Below, piece by piece: positions 1 through 8,166 of a DNA stretch of 32,539 bases. Position 1 is the stretch's first letter. Every line of letters starts with the position of its first letter. The position numbers and the translations under genes are program-made. The notes below the pieces were generated by a model, which was not told the DNA's origin, made no database searches, and was given only the letters and a program-made list of their open reading frames with translations. Source of the DNA: Deltaproteobacteria bacterium (GTDB lineage Bacteria > Myxococcota_A > Polyangia > JAAYKL01); contig JAQTNF010000045.1 of the NCBI GenBank assembly GCA_028713995.1, positions 1 through 32,539 on the forward strand, in the 5' to 3' direction.

Positions 1-273
1 CTGGAACAGCCGCTCGTACCCGGCCGCGAGGAGCCGCTTCATGTGCAGCTCGGGCGAGGTGATGAGGAATCTGTCGCCGGACGGCTCGGGCTCGATGTGG
101 CGCTCGGGCGCCGGGTGCGGCGCGCGGACGGGAGTCTCCACCTCGAGGAAGCCCTGGCCCTCGAAGAATGCGCGCAGCGCCCGGAGGATCGCGGCCCTGG
201 CCTCAAGCCGCGGGCGCACCTCGGCGAGCCGCTCCCTGTCGTCGTCCGGGCCCATGTCGCGCGGGAAATCCAT
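1..273 (-). CDS. epmA: EF-P lysine ligase EpmA-like, partial (N-terminal 91 residues)
   Basis: Only the first 91 codons are inside the window; the rest lies beyond base 1. The translation shows the class II lysyl-tRNA-synthetase core start: RAAILRALRAFFEGQGFLEVETP at residues 26-48 (motif 1 region), then ITSPELHMKRLLAAGYERLFQ at 71-91. There is no N-terminal OB-fold anticodon-binding domain, and SPE.HMKRLL is typical of EpmA/GenX/PoxA rather than full-length LysRS. In the known family EpmA adenylates beta-lysine and attaches it to elongation factor P, which relieves ribosome stalling at polyproline. The ATG at 273 is preceded by AAGGAGTG about 8 bases upstream. It diverges from the TPR lipoprotein gene. 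A truncated class II LysRS of another function cannot be excluded. Confidence 0.82.
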   Translation of the reverse strand, partial: MDFPRDMGPDDDRERLAEVRPRLEARAAILRALRAFFEGQGFLEVETPVRAPHPAPERHIEPEPSGDRFLITSPELHMKRLLAAGYERLFQ

Positions 274-285
274 CGTGCCCACTCC

Positions 286-314
286 TTGCACGGGGACAGG
301 GAACCTCATACACT
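286..314 (+). promoter_or_regulatory. Candidate promoter for the TPR lipoprotein-lptE-lysK run
   Basis: TTGCAC at 286-291 and TACACT at 309-314 are separated by 17 bases in the 47-bp gap between two divergent genes. The match to the sigma-70 consensus is weak. Transcription from it would start about at the ATG at 321, giving a leaderless message or supporting the later ATG at 339. Confidence 0.25.
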
Positions 315-320
315 CCATGC

Positions 321-2522
321 ATGCCGGATCTCAACCGAATGCTGATCGCCGCGATATCGGTCGCGCTCCTCGCCGGTTGCGGCGCTTCCAAGCCGCGCGC
401 AGCCGCGCCCAAGGCGGAGCGGGCGAGCGCCACGGTCGCGCCCATCGAGCTCCCCAAGTCGATCGACGAGTCGACCCGCTTCGACTGGGAGCGCACCTTG
501 TATCTGCTCCCTTCCGGGCACCCGGACCGCCGCGCCCTGCGTGATCTCATCGTGGATTCGCTCGCGCGCTCGTTCGAGGCCTCGCCGGAAAAGGATGTGG
601 AGGGGCGGCTCGCGCTGTACGAGGAGGCCCTCAAGCTGCACGACCCCACGGACTTCGAGGCGGGCAACGTGGCCGCGCACGCCGTGCCCATGGCGCGTTG
701 GGCGGTGCGCACGTTCGAGCCGCGCGGCGACGAGGCGCTCGTGCTGGCCTCCTTGAGCTTTTTGCGCACGGCCGACCCGGCCGACACGGCCGCCAGGGAG
801 CGCTACCTCGCGCTCGCGGAATGGTCCGAGTCGGTGCGCAAGTCGATCGAAGATCCGGTCGAGCGGCTGGGCTCGCTCGTCGAGATCTCCCTGCGACTCG
901 TGTCCCTCGTGCCGGACAAGGCCGTGGTCGAGCACCTGGCCGAGCTCTACCTCGCGCGCCAGCGTGCCATCGTCGATCGCTTCCGGCAGGTCGAGGCGGC
1001 CGGCGCCGGCGGCGACATGTCTCCCTACGAGGCCCTCATGCAGGCGGGCAGCCTGCGCTCCATGCCGGGCGATCTCATCTACATCTTCAACCAGATCGGG
1101 AACCCGGCCGGCGCGCGCCCCTACATGGAGCAACTGCTCGGCGACGGCGGCGCCCGCCAGGACTTCGTCGACCTGCTCGACGACATCGCGAGGGGCAGGG
1201 ACGAGGCCGAGAACTATTTCACGATCGCCGACCTCGTGGGCGCGAGGGAGCCGCTCGCGGGCCTGCGCCTGTGCGTCCGGGCCAGGAACCTCGATCGCGC
1301 CAATCCGCGCTACCCCCTGTGCGTGGCGCGCTTCTTCGAGGAGATGAAGCACCCCGAGGGGGCCATCGACTTCTACGCCGAGGCCGCGGATCTGGAGGCC
1401 GAGGGGCTCTCGGCCGCGGCCAAGGGCGACGCGGGCGCCGGCGCAGACGAGGACAACCTGGCCCAGATCCTCGACCTCTACCGCCGGGCCATGTTCGGCG
1501 TTCACATGGCCGAGAAGACCCGGGACGCCCTGCGCGCCGTGGACACGGCCGATCGCTTGGCGCGCCGCGCGCTGGCCCTCGACCCAGGTCCCGAGAGCGA
1601 TCTCAGGATGGTCGTGGCCGCGCTCGTCTACTCGTGCGGCGAGGTGGAGTTCGACGACGGCCGCGTGGAGGCGGCCAAGGAGCACCTCCGGCGCTCGAGC
1701 GGGATCCTCGCGAACGTTCCGGCCCTGGCCAAGCTGTCGGAGGTCTACTACCTCGCCGGGGCATACGAGGACGCGGCCAAGACGATCGAGGAGGCCGTGG
1801 GCGTCATGCGCTCGGGCGCCGGTCCGACCCCGTTCTGGCGCGCCGTGCTCAAGGAGAAGCTGGCCGACTGCCGCGCGGCGCTCGGAGACAAGGACAAGGC
1901 CCGGGAGCTTTACAAGGATGCTCTCGCGGAGTGGGCGGGCGCGGATCTGTCCGCCGAGGAGGCGCCCGAGGCGGCCGTGCGGCGCGGCATCGTGCTCGAT
2001 CGGCTGGATGACCGGGCCGCTTCCCAGGAGGCGTTCCGGCAGGCGATCCGCATGGATCCGGACCGGCGCACCACCTACGCGGAGATCCTCTCGTTCCTCG
2101 CCGCCGGGAACCGCCTCGACGACGCCAAGGAGTTCTACGGCCTGGCCTACAACCAGGATCGCATCGAGGGCATGTGGAAGATCTACTACTCCCTGTGGGT
2201 CGAGGGGCTCTCGCGCCGCCTGGGCCGCGGCTCGGTCGATCAGGCCGTGGGGTACCTCACGAGCAGCAACGGCTCCACGTGGCAGGACAAGCTGGCCGGG
2301 CTCTTCACCGGCCGCGTCACCCTCGCGGATCTGCGGGCGGCGGCGGCGAACAAGGGACAGGCCGTGGAGGCGGAGTACTACGGCGCGATCCTGTCGCTCG
2401 CGGGCGGGCGCGCCGACGAGGCCAGGGCCATGCTCGACAAGGTGGTGGCTTCGGAGCTGATGGGGTTCTTCGAGTACCGCATGGCCAAGGCGATCCTCGC
2501 CGGGGAGCTTCGAGCAAAGTGA
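321..2522 (+). CDS. TPR-like repeat outer-membrane lipoprotein
   Basis: 733 residues. The N-terminus has a lipoprotein signal, MLIAAISVALLAGC, with lipobox Cys20 (counted from ATG 321; Cys14 if the in-frame ATG at 339 is used). The rest is helical, with repeated Ala/Leu-rich pairs resembling tetratricopeptide units, clearest around residues 430-620 (for example AKLSEVYYLAGAYEDAAKTI and ASQEAFRQAIRMDPDRRTTY). Such proteins act as periplasmic-side scaffolds; no enzymatic motif is visible. No strong ribosome-binding site precedes either start, which fits a leaderless message. Its stop overlaps the GTG start of the LptE-like gene (GTGA), so the two are probably translationally coupled. A role in envelope assembly is inferred only from this neighbour. 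Confidence 0.75.
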   Translation: MPDLNRMLIAAISVALLAGCGASKPRAAAPKAERASATVAPIELPKSIDESTRFDWERTLYLLPSGHPDRRALRDLIVDSLARSFEASPEKDVEGRLALYEEALKLHDPTDFEAGNVAAHAVPMARWAVRTFEPRGDEALVLASLSFLRTADPADTAARERYLALAEWSESVRKSIEDPVERLGSLVEISLRLVSLVPDKAVVEHLAELYLARQRAIVDRFRQVEAAGAGGDMSPYEALMQAGSLRSMPGDLIYIFNQIGNPAGARPYMEQLLGDGGARQDFVDLLDDIARGRDEAENYFTIADLVGAREPLAGLRLCVRARNLDRANPRYPLCVARFFEEMKHPEGAIDFYAEAADLEAEGLSAAAKGDAGAGADEDNLAQILDLYRRAMFGVHMAEKTRDALRAVDTADRLARRALALDPGPESDLRMVVAALVYSCGEVEFDDGRVEAAKEHLRRSSGILANVPALAKLSEVYYLAGAYEDAAKTIEEAVGVMRSGAGPTPFWRAVLKEKLADCRAALGDKDKARELYKDALAEWAGADLSAEEAPEAAVRRGIVLDRLDDRAASQEAFRQAIRMDPDRRTTYAEILSFLAAGNRLDDAKEFYGLAYNQDRIEGMWKIYYSLWVEGLSRRLGRGSVDQAVGYLTSSNGSTWQDKLAGLFTGRVTLADLRAAAANKGQAVEAEYYGAILSLAGGRADEARAMLDKVVASELMGFFEYRMAKAILAGELRAK

Positions 2523-3055
2523 GGCGCGCCGTCCTTTCGCTCGCGGCCGCATTGCTCGCCTGCGCGTGCGGCTACGCGCCCATGATGGGCCACGTTCCCG
2601 GCGGCGGGGATCGGGTCTCGATCCCGGTGGCCTCGAACCGCACTCCGTACGACGGGCTCGCCGGACCGCTCACCGCGGCGCTCAGGAGCAAGCTCGCGCT
2701 CCTCGGCGTGGAGGTCGTGTCCGCGGGAGGGAGCGCGCCCTCGCTCGAGGTCCGCATCCTGCGGGTCGATCTCTCGCCGGGCATGCTCGGCGTCTCGGAC
2801 GGGAGGCTCGTGCCCTTCGAGAACATCTCGCGCGTGGAGGCCGAGGCGCGCCTCGTGCGAAGCGACGGCGCCGTGCTGGCCGGTCCCGCGACGGTATCGG
2901 TCGAGGGTCGCAACCTCACGGGCGGGAGCGTGGGCGCCGAGGAGGCATTGGCCTCGCGCGGCAGGCTCTACCTCATGGACGCTCTGGCCGATGTTGTGGC
3001 GGGCGCGATATTTGCCCTTGACAGGCCCGGCCAGCCGTCCATGTTTCGTCCATGA
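2519..3055 (+). CDS. lptE: LptE-like LPS-assembly lipoprotein
   Basis: 178 residues from GTG 2519, overlapping the preceding stop by four bases (GTGA). The signal peptide RRAVLSLAAALLACAC carries a lipobox Cys at 15 or 17, followed by GYAP. The body has the LptE-family pattern: VSIPVASNRTPYDGLAGPLTAALRSKL near residues 34-60, then an alternating beta/alpha layout with VEVRILRVDL-like strands and a C-terminal helix (LYLMDALADVVAGAIF). LptE plugs the LptD beta-barrel during lipopolysaccharide export to the outer membrane. The family is poorly conserved, so the call rests on the lipobox, the length and this pattern. Its stop overlaps the ATG of the downstream lysyl-tRNA synthetase (ATGA). Confidence 0.72.
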   Translation: MRRAVLSLAAALLACACGYAPMMGHVPGGGDRVSIPVASNRTPYDGLAGPLTAALRSKLALLGVEVVSAGGSAPSLEVRILRVDLSPGMLGVSDGRLVPFENISRVEAEARLVRSDGAVLAGPATVSVEGRNLTGGSVGAEEALASRGRLYLMDALADVVAGAIFALDRPGQPSMFRP

Positions 3056-4644
3056 CGAACGAACAGAAGCGCTACAAGTCGTGGCCGTTCGAGGAGGCCG
3101 CGCGCATCGTGCGCGCCGGCAGGGGCAGATTGCCCGAGACCGCGGTCTTCGAGACCGGCTTCGGCCCGAGCGGGCTGCCGCACATCGGCACCTTCGCCGA
3201 GGTGGCCCGCACCACCTGGGTGCGCCGCGCATACGAGCACGTCACGGGCGGCAAGACGGCCCTCGTCGCGTTCAGCGACGACCTCGACGGGCTGCGCAAG
3301 GTGCCGGACAACATGCCGAACGCGGGCATGCTGCGCGAGCACCTGGGCAAGCCGCTCTCGGACATCCCCGATCCTTATGGCTGCTGCGCGTCGTACTCCG
3401 GGCACATGAACGGCCGGCTGCGCGAGTTCCTCGACGCGTTCGGGTTCGAGTGCTGTTTCCGCTCGTCGAGCGAGGCCTACCGCCGCGGCGACTTCAACGC
3501 GGGCATCAAGATCCTGCTCGACAACGTGGAGAAGGTGCTCGAGGTCATCCTGCCGACGCTGCAGGAAGAGAACCGCGAGCGCTGGTCCCCGTTCCTGCCC
3601 AAGTGCGAGCGGTGCGGCAAGGTGTACACCACGCGCGTCACGGCCCACCGCAAGGATGCGGACGCCGTGGACTACCGCTGCGACACGCCGTTCGGCGACG
3701 TGCCGGGCTGCGGGCACACCGGCACGGCCTCGATCTACAACGGCGGCGTCAAGATGGGCTGGAAGGTGGACTGGGCGCTGCGGTGGTACTGCTACGGCGT
3801 GAGCTACGAGATGTACGGCAAGGACCTCATCCCCTCGGCCGAGCTGTCGAGCCGCATCGTGGCGATCATGGGCGGCAAGGAGCCGTGCGGGTTCTTCTAC
3901 GAGCTCTTCCTCGACGAGGCGGGCGAGAAGATCTCCAAGTCGCGCGGCAACGGCGTATCGGTCGAGCAGTGGCTCGCCTACGCCCCGGTCGAGTCGCTCG
4001 CGCACTTCATCTACCGTGATCCGCGCCAGGCAAAGAAGCTCTACTTCGAGATGATCCCGCGCGCCATGGACGAGTACCTCGACCAGCTGCGCAGGTACCC
4101 CGAGATGGAGGAGGGCAAGCGCCCGGACTCGCCCCTGTGGCACATCCACCGCGCCGGCGCGAGCGTGCCGTCGTACGCGTCGTCCGTGAACTTCACCATG
4201 GTCAACAACCTGGTGGCGGCCCTCGGCACGAGCGATCGCGACCTCCTGCTCGGGTTTCTGCGGCGCTACGATCCGGCCGTGGAGAGGTTCCCCGAGATCC
4301 TCGGTCCGCTCGTGGACAAGGGCCTGCGCTACTACAACGACCACATCCTGCCCAACAAGAGGCACCGCGCGCCGTCCGACGCGGAGCGACCGCTCTTCCT
4401 CGCCCTGCGGTCCAAGCTCTCGGGGCCGGGGGTGGACGGGCTCGACGAGAAGGCCCTGCAGAGCCTCGTGTTCGACGTGGCGCGGGAGCACGGCATCGAG
4501 CCGCCCGAGTTCTTCGCCGCCATCTACCAGGTGCTGCTCGGCCAGGAGCGCGGGCCCAGGTTCGGCTCGTTCGCGAGGTTGGTGGGGATCGAGCGCGTCA
4601 TCGCGCTCATCGACGAGCACGCCGGGGTGTCCTCCTCTCCGTAG
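3052..4644 (+). CDS. lysK: Class I lysyl-tRNA synthetase (LysK type)
   Basis: 530 residues. It charges tRNA-Lys with lysine using ATP. Class I signature motifs are present: HIGTF at residues 44-48 in the HIGH position and KISKS at 293-297 in the KMSKS position. A Cys-rich insertion (PKCERCGK, then YRCDTPFGDVPGCGH) probably binds zinc. Length and layout match archaeal-type LysRS1, which also occurs in spirochaetes, some alphaproteobacteria and scattered other bacteria in place of the unrelated class II LysS. The ATG overlaps the lptE stop (ATGA), so it is probably co-transcribed. The class II-derived EpmA-like gene at the left edge modifies EF-P and would not substitute for it. No other LysRS is visible in the window. 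Confidence 0.95.
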   Translation: MTNEQKRYKSWPFEEAARIVRAGRGRLPETAVFETGFGPSGLPHIGTFAEVARTTWVRRAYEHVTGGKTALVAFSDDLDGLRKVPDNMPNAGMLREHLGKPLSDIPDPYGCCASYSGHMNGRLREFLDAFGFECCFRSSSEAYRRGDFNAGIKILLDNVEKVLEVILPTLQEENRERWSPFLPKCERCGKVYTTRVTAHRKDADAVDYRCDTPFGDVPGCGHTGTASIYNGGVKMGWKVDWALRWYCYGVSYEMYGKDLIPSAELSSRIVAIMGGKEPCGFFYELFLDEAGEKISKSRGNGVSVEQWLAYAPVESLAHFIYRDPRQAKKLYFEMIPRAMDEYLDQLRRYPEMEEGKRPDSPLWHIHRAGASVPSYASSVNFTMVNNLVAALGTSDRDLLLGFLRRYDPAVERFPEILGPLVDKGLRYYNDHILPNKRHRAPSDAERPLFLALRSKLSGPGVDGLDEKALQSLVFDVAREHGIEPPEFFAAIYQVLLGQERGPRFGSFARLVGIERVIALIDEHAGVSSSP

Positions 4645-4977
4645 GGCCTGAAAAGAGTCTTGTCGAAAAGGAAGAAACTTTTTCCGTGGCGCAAGGCTCC
4701 CGGGATCTCGGATCGCAATGTCGTCATGCCCCGAAAGACTCCGTTCGGCCGGCGCGAACATTGTCTTCCGGCCCGCAAGGGACTTGGAGCGCCGGCGCAG
4801 ATCTTCTCCCGAGGCAAAAGACTTCTTGAACGGCTTGCCCGGTTTGGGGAACGGCGCGCACGGCGATTTTCCGCCCAGGGCAGGAAGCCGACCGGGCGAA
4901 AAAGAGTCTTTCCCGCGAGGTCGAGCTTTGTCCTTCGGGGAAAGGGGGACTTTGAGGCGGTTCTCGGATGTGCCTTT
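4645..4977. other. Gene-poor stretch with degenerate purine-rich motifs
   Basis: No credible coding region lies here; open frames on both strands lack family-like sequence. AAAAGAGTCTT-like cores recur at 4651-4662, 4733-4741 (GAAAGACTC), 4816-4827 (AAAAGACTTCTT) and 4899-4910 (AAAAAGAGTCTT), most followed or preceded by GC-rich blocks. They may be remnants of a dispersed repeat. No clear intrinsic terminator for lysK was found. Confidence 0.4.
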
Positions 4978-5010
4978 CGCTGCTTGGGTTCCTGCTGGGC
5001 TGGGCGCGAC
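4978..5010 (-). repeat. Probable degenerate terminal CRISPR repeat
   Basis: The 33 bases ending at 5010 match the CRISPR repeat at 12 of the 14 positions nearest 5010 (ending GGGCGCGAC) and diverge over the rest. The next intact repeat starts at 5046, leaving 35 bases (5011-5045), exactly a spacer length in this array. In crRNA orientation the 5' part of the repeat is kept and the 3' part decayed, the usual pattern at the leader-distal end. Confidence 0.6.
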
Positions 5011-5045
5011 ATGCCCGCGCCGAGCGCGGCTGTGCGGTAGTTGAG

Positions 5046-7684
5046 GTTTCAATCCACGCGCCCCGTGCGGGGCGCGACCGAGTGGGTGGTTGTTGGGCTC
5101 TCCCCACTCCGGGTTTCAATCCACGCGCCCCGTGCGGGGCGCGACCTGCGCCGTACGCCGCAGCCATCATCCGGATCGGGTTTCAATCCACGCGCCCCGT
5201 GCGGGGCGCGACCGGCTGCGACAGGGCCTCGCGCACTCGCTTCGTGTTTCAATCCACGCGCCCCGTGCGGGGCGCGACCAGCGCAGCGGTTCTGATATTC
5301 CGATACAGATATGTTTCAATCCACGCGCCCCGTGCGGGGCGCGACGGCTACGCGCTGGACGCCGGCCCGTTCAAGATGTTTCAATCCACGCGCCCCGTGC
5401 GGGGCGCGACGGCGCTGTCCGCGCTACTTCGCGGGTTCGCGGATGTTTCAATCCACGCGCCCCGTGCGGGGCGCGACCACAGAGAACGGGTTGGAGATCC
5501 GGCCCGAGAATGTTTCAATCCACGCGCCCCGTGCGGGGCGCGACCCGAGCGTGTGGTCGTAGATGGCGCGGCCAGAGGTTTCAATCCACGCGCCCCGTGC
5601 GGGGCGCGACGGCAACCTGCCCGGAACTGGACCTCGACCTCGTGTTTCAATCCACGCGCCCCGTGCGGGGCGCGACGTAGCCTTGGCCAGTTCAATCGCG
5701 TTCGAGTTGTTTCAATCCACGCGCCCCGTGCGGGGCGCGACGACGGAGGGGCACGGCACGTGACATGCCCGTCGCCGTTTCAATCCACGCGCCCCGTGCG
5801 GGGCGCGACCCAAGGGTCACGGCTTTCGTGGCTTGTCGCAGATGTTTCAATCCACGCGCCCCGTGCGGGGCGCGACCGGGCTATTCGGAAGATCGCCCTT
5901 GTAGCAACCGGTTTCAATCCACGCGCCCCGTGCGGGGCGCGACCGCAATTACCCGCAGCGCCTCCACAAACCGCTCCATGTTTCAATCCACGCGCCCCGT
6001 GCGGGGCGCGACACCTCGTGTACGGGTTGATCAAGCCTGCGAGTAAGTTTCAATCCACGCGCCCCGTGCGGGGCGCGACAGGGACGGGGAGCATGAAAAA
6101 GATAACGAGACTGTTTCAATCCACGCGCCCCGTGCGGGGCGCGACGCCGCGGCCGGGATACCGATCCATCCCTCTGTCGAGTTTCAATCCACGCGCCCCG
6201 TGCGGGGCGCGACCTGCGGTTCCGAGGACATTCGCTCGGATGTTGTTGTTTCAATCCACGCGCCCCGTGCGGGGCGCGACAAGACACGGGGTTACTCGCC
6301 AACATGCAGCCGGAGTTTCAATCCACGCGCCCCGTGCGGGGCGCGACGAAGGAGATCATGGGTTCCACTGGTCCGAGATAGTTTCAATCCACGCGCCCCG
6401 TGCGGGGCGCGACAGGCGCTCAAGCGTGGAGAGCGATTCGCGATCCTGGTTTCAATCCACGCGCCCCGTGCGGGGCGCGACATCGACACCACGGCCTACC
6501 CGTGCGGCGACCAGTTTCAATCCACGCGCCCCGTGCGGGGCGCGACAGGCGCTCGAACTCGCATCGCGCGTCGAGTCCATGTTTCAATCCACGCGCCCCG
6601 TGCGGGGCGCGACGACTGTCCCTGAGACTGTCCCACGTCACATCGTGTTTCAATCCACGCGCCCCGTGCGGGGCGCGACCGGTCGTAGAGGGGGACGCCT
6701 CCCCGGACGTGTTGTTTCAATCCACGCGCCCCGTGCGGGGCGCGACGTTCAACCGCTCCACCCACATCGCTTGCGCCTCCGTTTCAATCCACGCGCCCCG
6801 TGCGGGGCGCGACGCTCGTCTATGTGCATCACGCCGTCCTTCCTGTAGTTTCAATCCACGCGCCCCGTGCGGGGCGCGACCCGGAACGGTCGTCGGCGTC
6901 CCCCGATGGGTCGGTTTCAATCCACGCGCCCCGTGCGGGGCGCGACGCCGACGCGCGGTATGTCCACAAGGTAATGAACGTTTCAATCCACGCGCCCCGT
7001 GCGGGGCGCGACCGTGACGGCGGTTGAGGCCGATAGCCTCATCGAGTTTCAATCCACGCGCCCCGTGCGGGGCGCGACGCGGTGCGGAATCTTCTTCCGC
7101 ATCCGGCACGGGTTTCAATCCACGCGCCCCGTGCGGGGCGCGACCGCATGCGGTTGCGCATCCGGTTCGTAGAATTCGGTTTCAATCCACGCGCCCCGTG
7201 CGGGGCGCGACGGGGATACCGATGCCGGGCCTGGAACCGAGGCGACTGTTTCAATCCACGCGCCCCGTGCGGGGCGCGACCTGCCAACCTCGTAGCGGTT
7301 CCCGAGAACATCTTGTTTCAATCCACGCGCCCCGTGCGGGGCGCGACGCGGGAACGAGACCGCCTTGCGTCGCGAAGATTTGGTTTCAATCCACGCGCCC
7401 CGTGCGGGGCGCGACAGCGAGACGTGGAAATCCCGGACGCTGGGCACGTGTTTCAATCCACGCGCCCCGTGCGGGGCGCGACCTCGAACCCGGAACTGCG
7501 ACTCATGCTCATCAGGGTTTCAATCCACGCGCCCCGTGCGGGGCGCGACATGCGTCGAATTGTCCGACTGTATCCACTGGCGTCGTTTCAATCCACGCGC
7601 CCCGTGCGGGGCGCGACGTTCTGGACGTGCGCTCATTGTGGGACGGTGCACGTTTCAATCCACGCGCCCCGTGCGGGGCGCGAC
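5046..7684 (-). CRISPR. Type I-C CRISPR array, 40 identical repeats and 39 spacers
   Basis: Counted by hand: 40 repeats of 33 bp, the first at 5046-5078 and the last at 7652-7684, all apparently identical, with 39 spacers of 32-36 bp (mostly 33-35). On the plus strand each repeat starts GTTTCAATCC and ends GGGGCGCGAC. CGCGCCCC and GGGGCGCG form an 8-bp stem with a 4-base loop. Read on the minus strand, the strand of the cas genes, 11 bases (TGGATTGAAAC) follow the stem, matching the 11-nt 5' handle described for Cas5d/Cas5c processing. The leader-proximal end is therefore at 7684, next to cas2. No two spacers looked identical by eye. The repeat family, spacer size and adjacent cas genes agree on subtype I-C. 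Confidence 0.98.
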
Positions 7685-7872
7685 AGCCTATATGATTTCC
7701 CCTATTATTACGCATGGTCAAGCTCTCGCTTCCGCGAACCTGCTTGCCGACAGCCGACCATGGATGCAACCTGCCCGCGTTGTCCTGAAATATGTTTTGG
7801 TTTTCAAAGAGATTCGGACAGCGCGAACCTCCCAGGGATCCCGTGATCGATCCGGGTTCGCGCGTCGCCGTG
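7685..7872 (-). promoter_or_regulatory. CRISPR leader
   Basis: This 188-bp non-coding stretch lies between the cas2 stop and the first (leader-proximal) repeat. It is richer in A and T than its surroundings, especially next to the array, where TAATAATA and CATATA occur on the minus strand within 30 bases of the repeat. A TTGACC at 7721-7716 could be a -35 box, but no good -10 lies at normal spacing, so the array promoter is not resolved. New spacers would be inserted at 7684/7685. Confidence 0.75.
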
Positions 7873-8163
7873 TCAGACCACCAGGGGGCCTTCTGGATCG
7901 TAGGAGGTCTTGCGCCCATGGTGTTCTACTTTGCGAGTCCAATTCGCACCCAGGAAGTAGAAGCGGACGCTGTCCTGTTCCCCGTCAATTGTCGCCGTTA
8001 ATCGATTTTTCAGGGCCGCCCACTGCGCGGGATCCACAAGGCACTCGAACACCGACTTCTGCACACGCTGGCCACGACTCTCGCACATCTTGGCCACGCG
8101 ACGCAGCCTCTTGCGGCCCTCCCGGGTCTCTGTGTTGACGTCATAGGTGACGAGCACCATCAT
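7873..8163 (-). CDS. cas2: CRISPR adaptation protein Cas2 (type I-C)
   Basis: 96 residues, the usual size. The ferredoxin-fold start MVLVTYDVNTE carries the conserved Asp8, followed by RKRLRRVAKMCESRGQRVQKSVFECLV, the typical Cas2 helix and strand pattern. Cas2 dimers bridge two Cas1 dimers in the spacer-integration complex. The ATG at 8163 lies three bases after the cas1 stop, and its ribosome-binding site (GGAGGTG) lies inside the 3' end of cas1. It is the last cas gene before the leader and array. Confidence 0.96.
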   Translation of the reverse strand: MMVLVTYDVNTETREGRKRLRRVAKMCESRGQRVQKSVFECLVDPAQWAALKNRLTATIDGEQDSVRFYFLGANWTRKVEHHGRKTSYDPEGPLVV

Positions 8164-8166
8164 GGC

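Noticed and set aside
306-2552. 748-codon minus-strand frame opposite the TPR lipoprotein gene
   Set aside because: High GC keeps the antisense frame open. The composition is Arg/Gly/His-rich without family similarity, and the plus-strand gene has a signal peptide and clear structure.
2968-5052. 694-codon minus-strand frame opposite lptE and lysK
   Set aside because: It is antisense to a clear class I LysRS and is a GC-driven shadow.
6414-6580. Two spacers both starting AGGCGCTC (6414 and 6547) as duplicates
   Set aside because: The similarity ends after eight bases, so they are different spacers.
4968-7846. Long open frames on both strands across the CRISPR array (repeating SIHAPRAGRD, NPRAPCGAR, APHGARGLK)
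   Set aside because: The 33-bp repeat is a multiple of three and has no stop in several frames, so these are artefacts of repeat DNA, not proteins.
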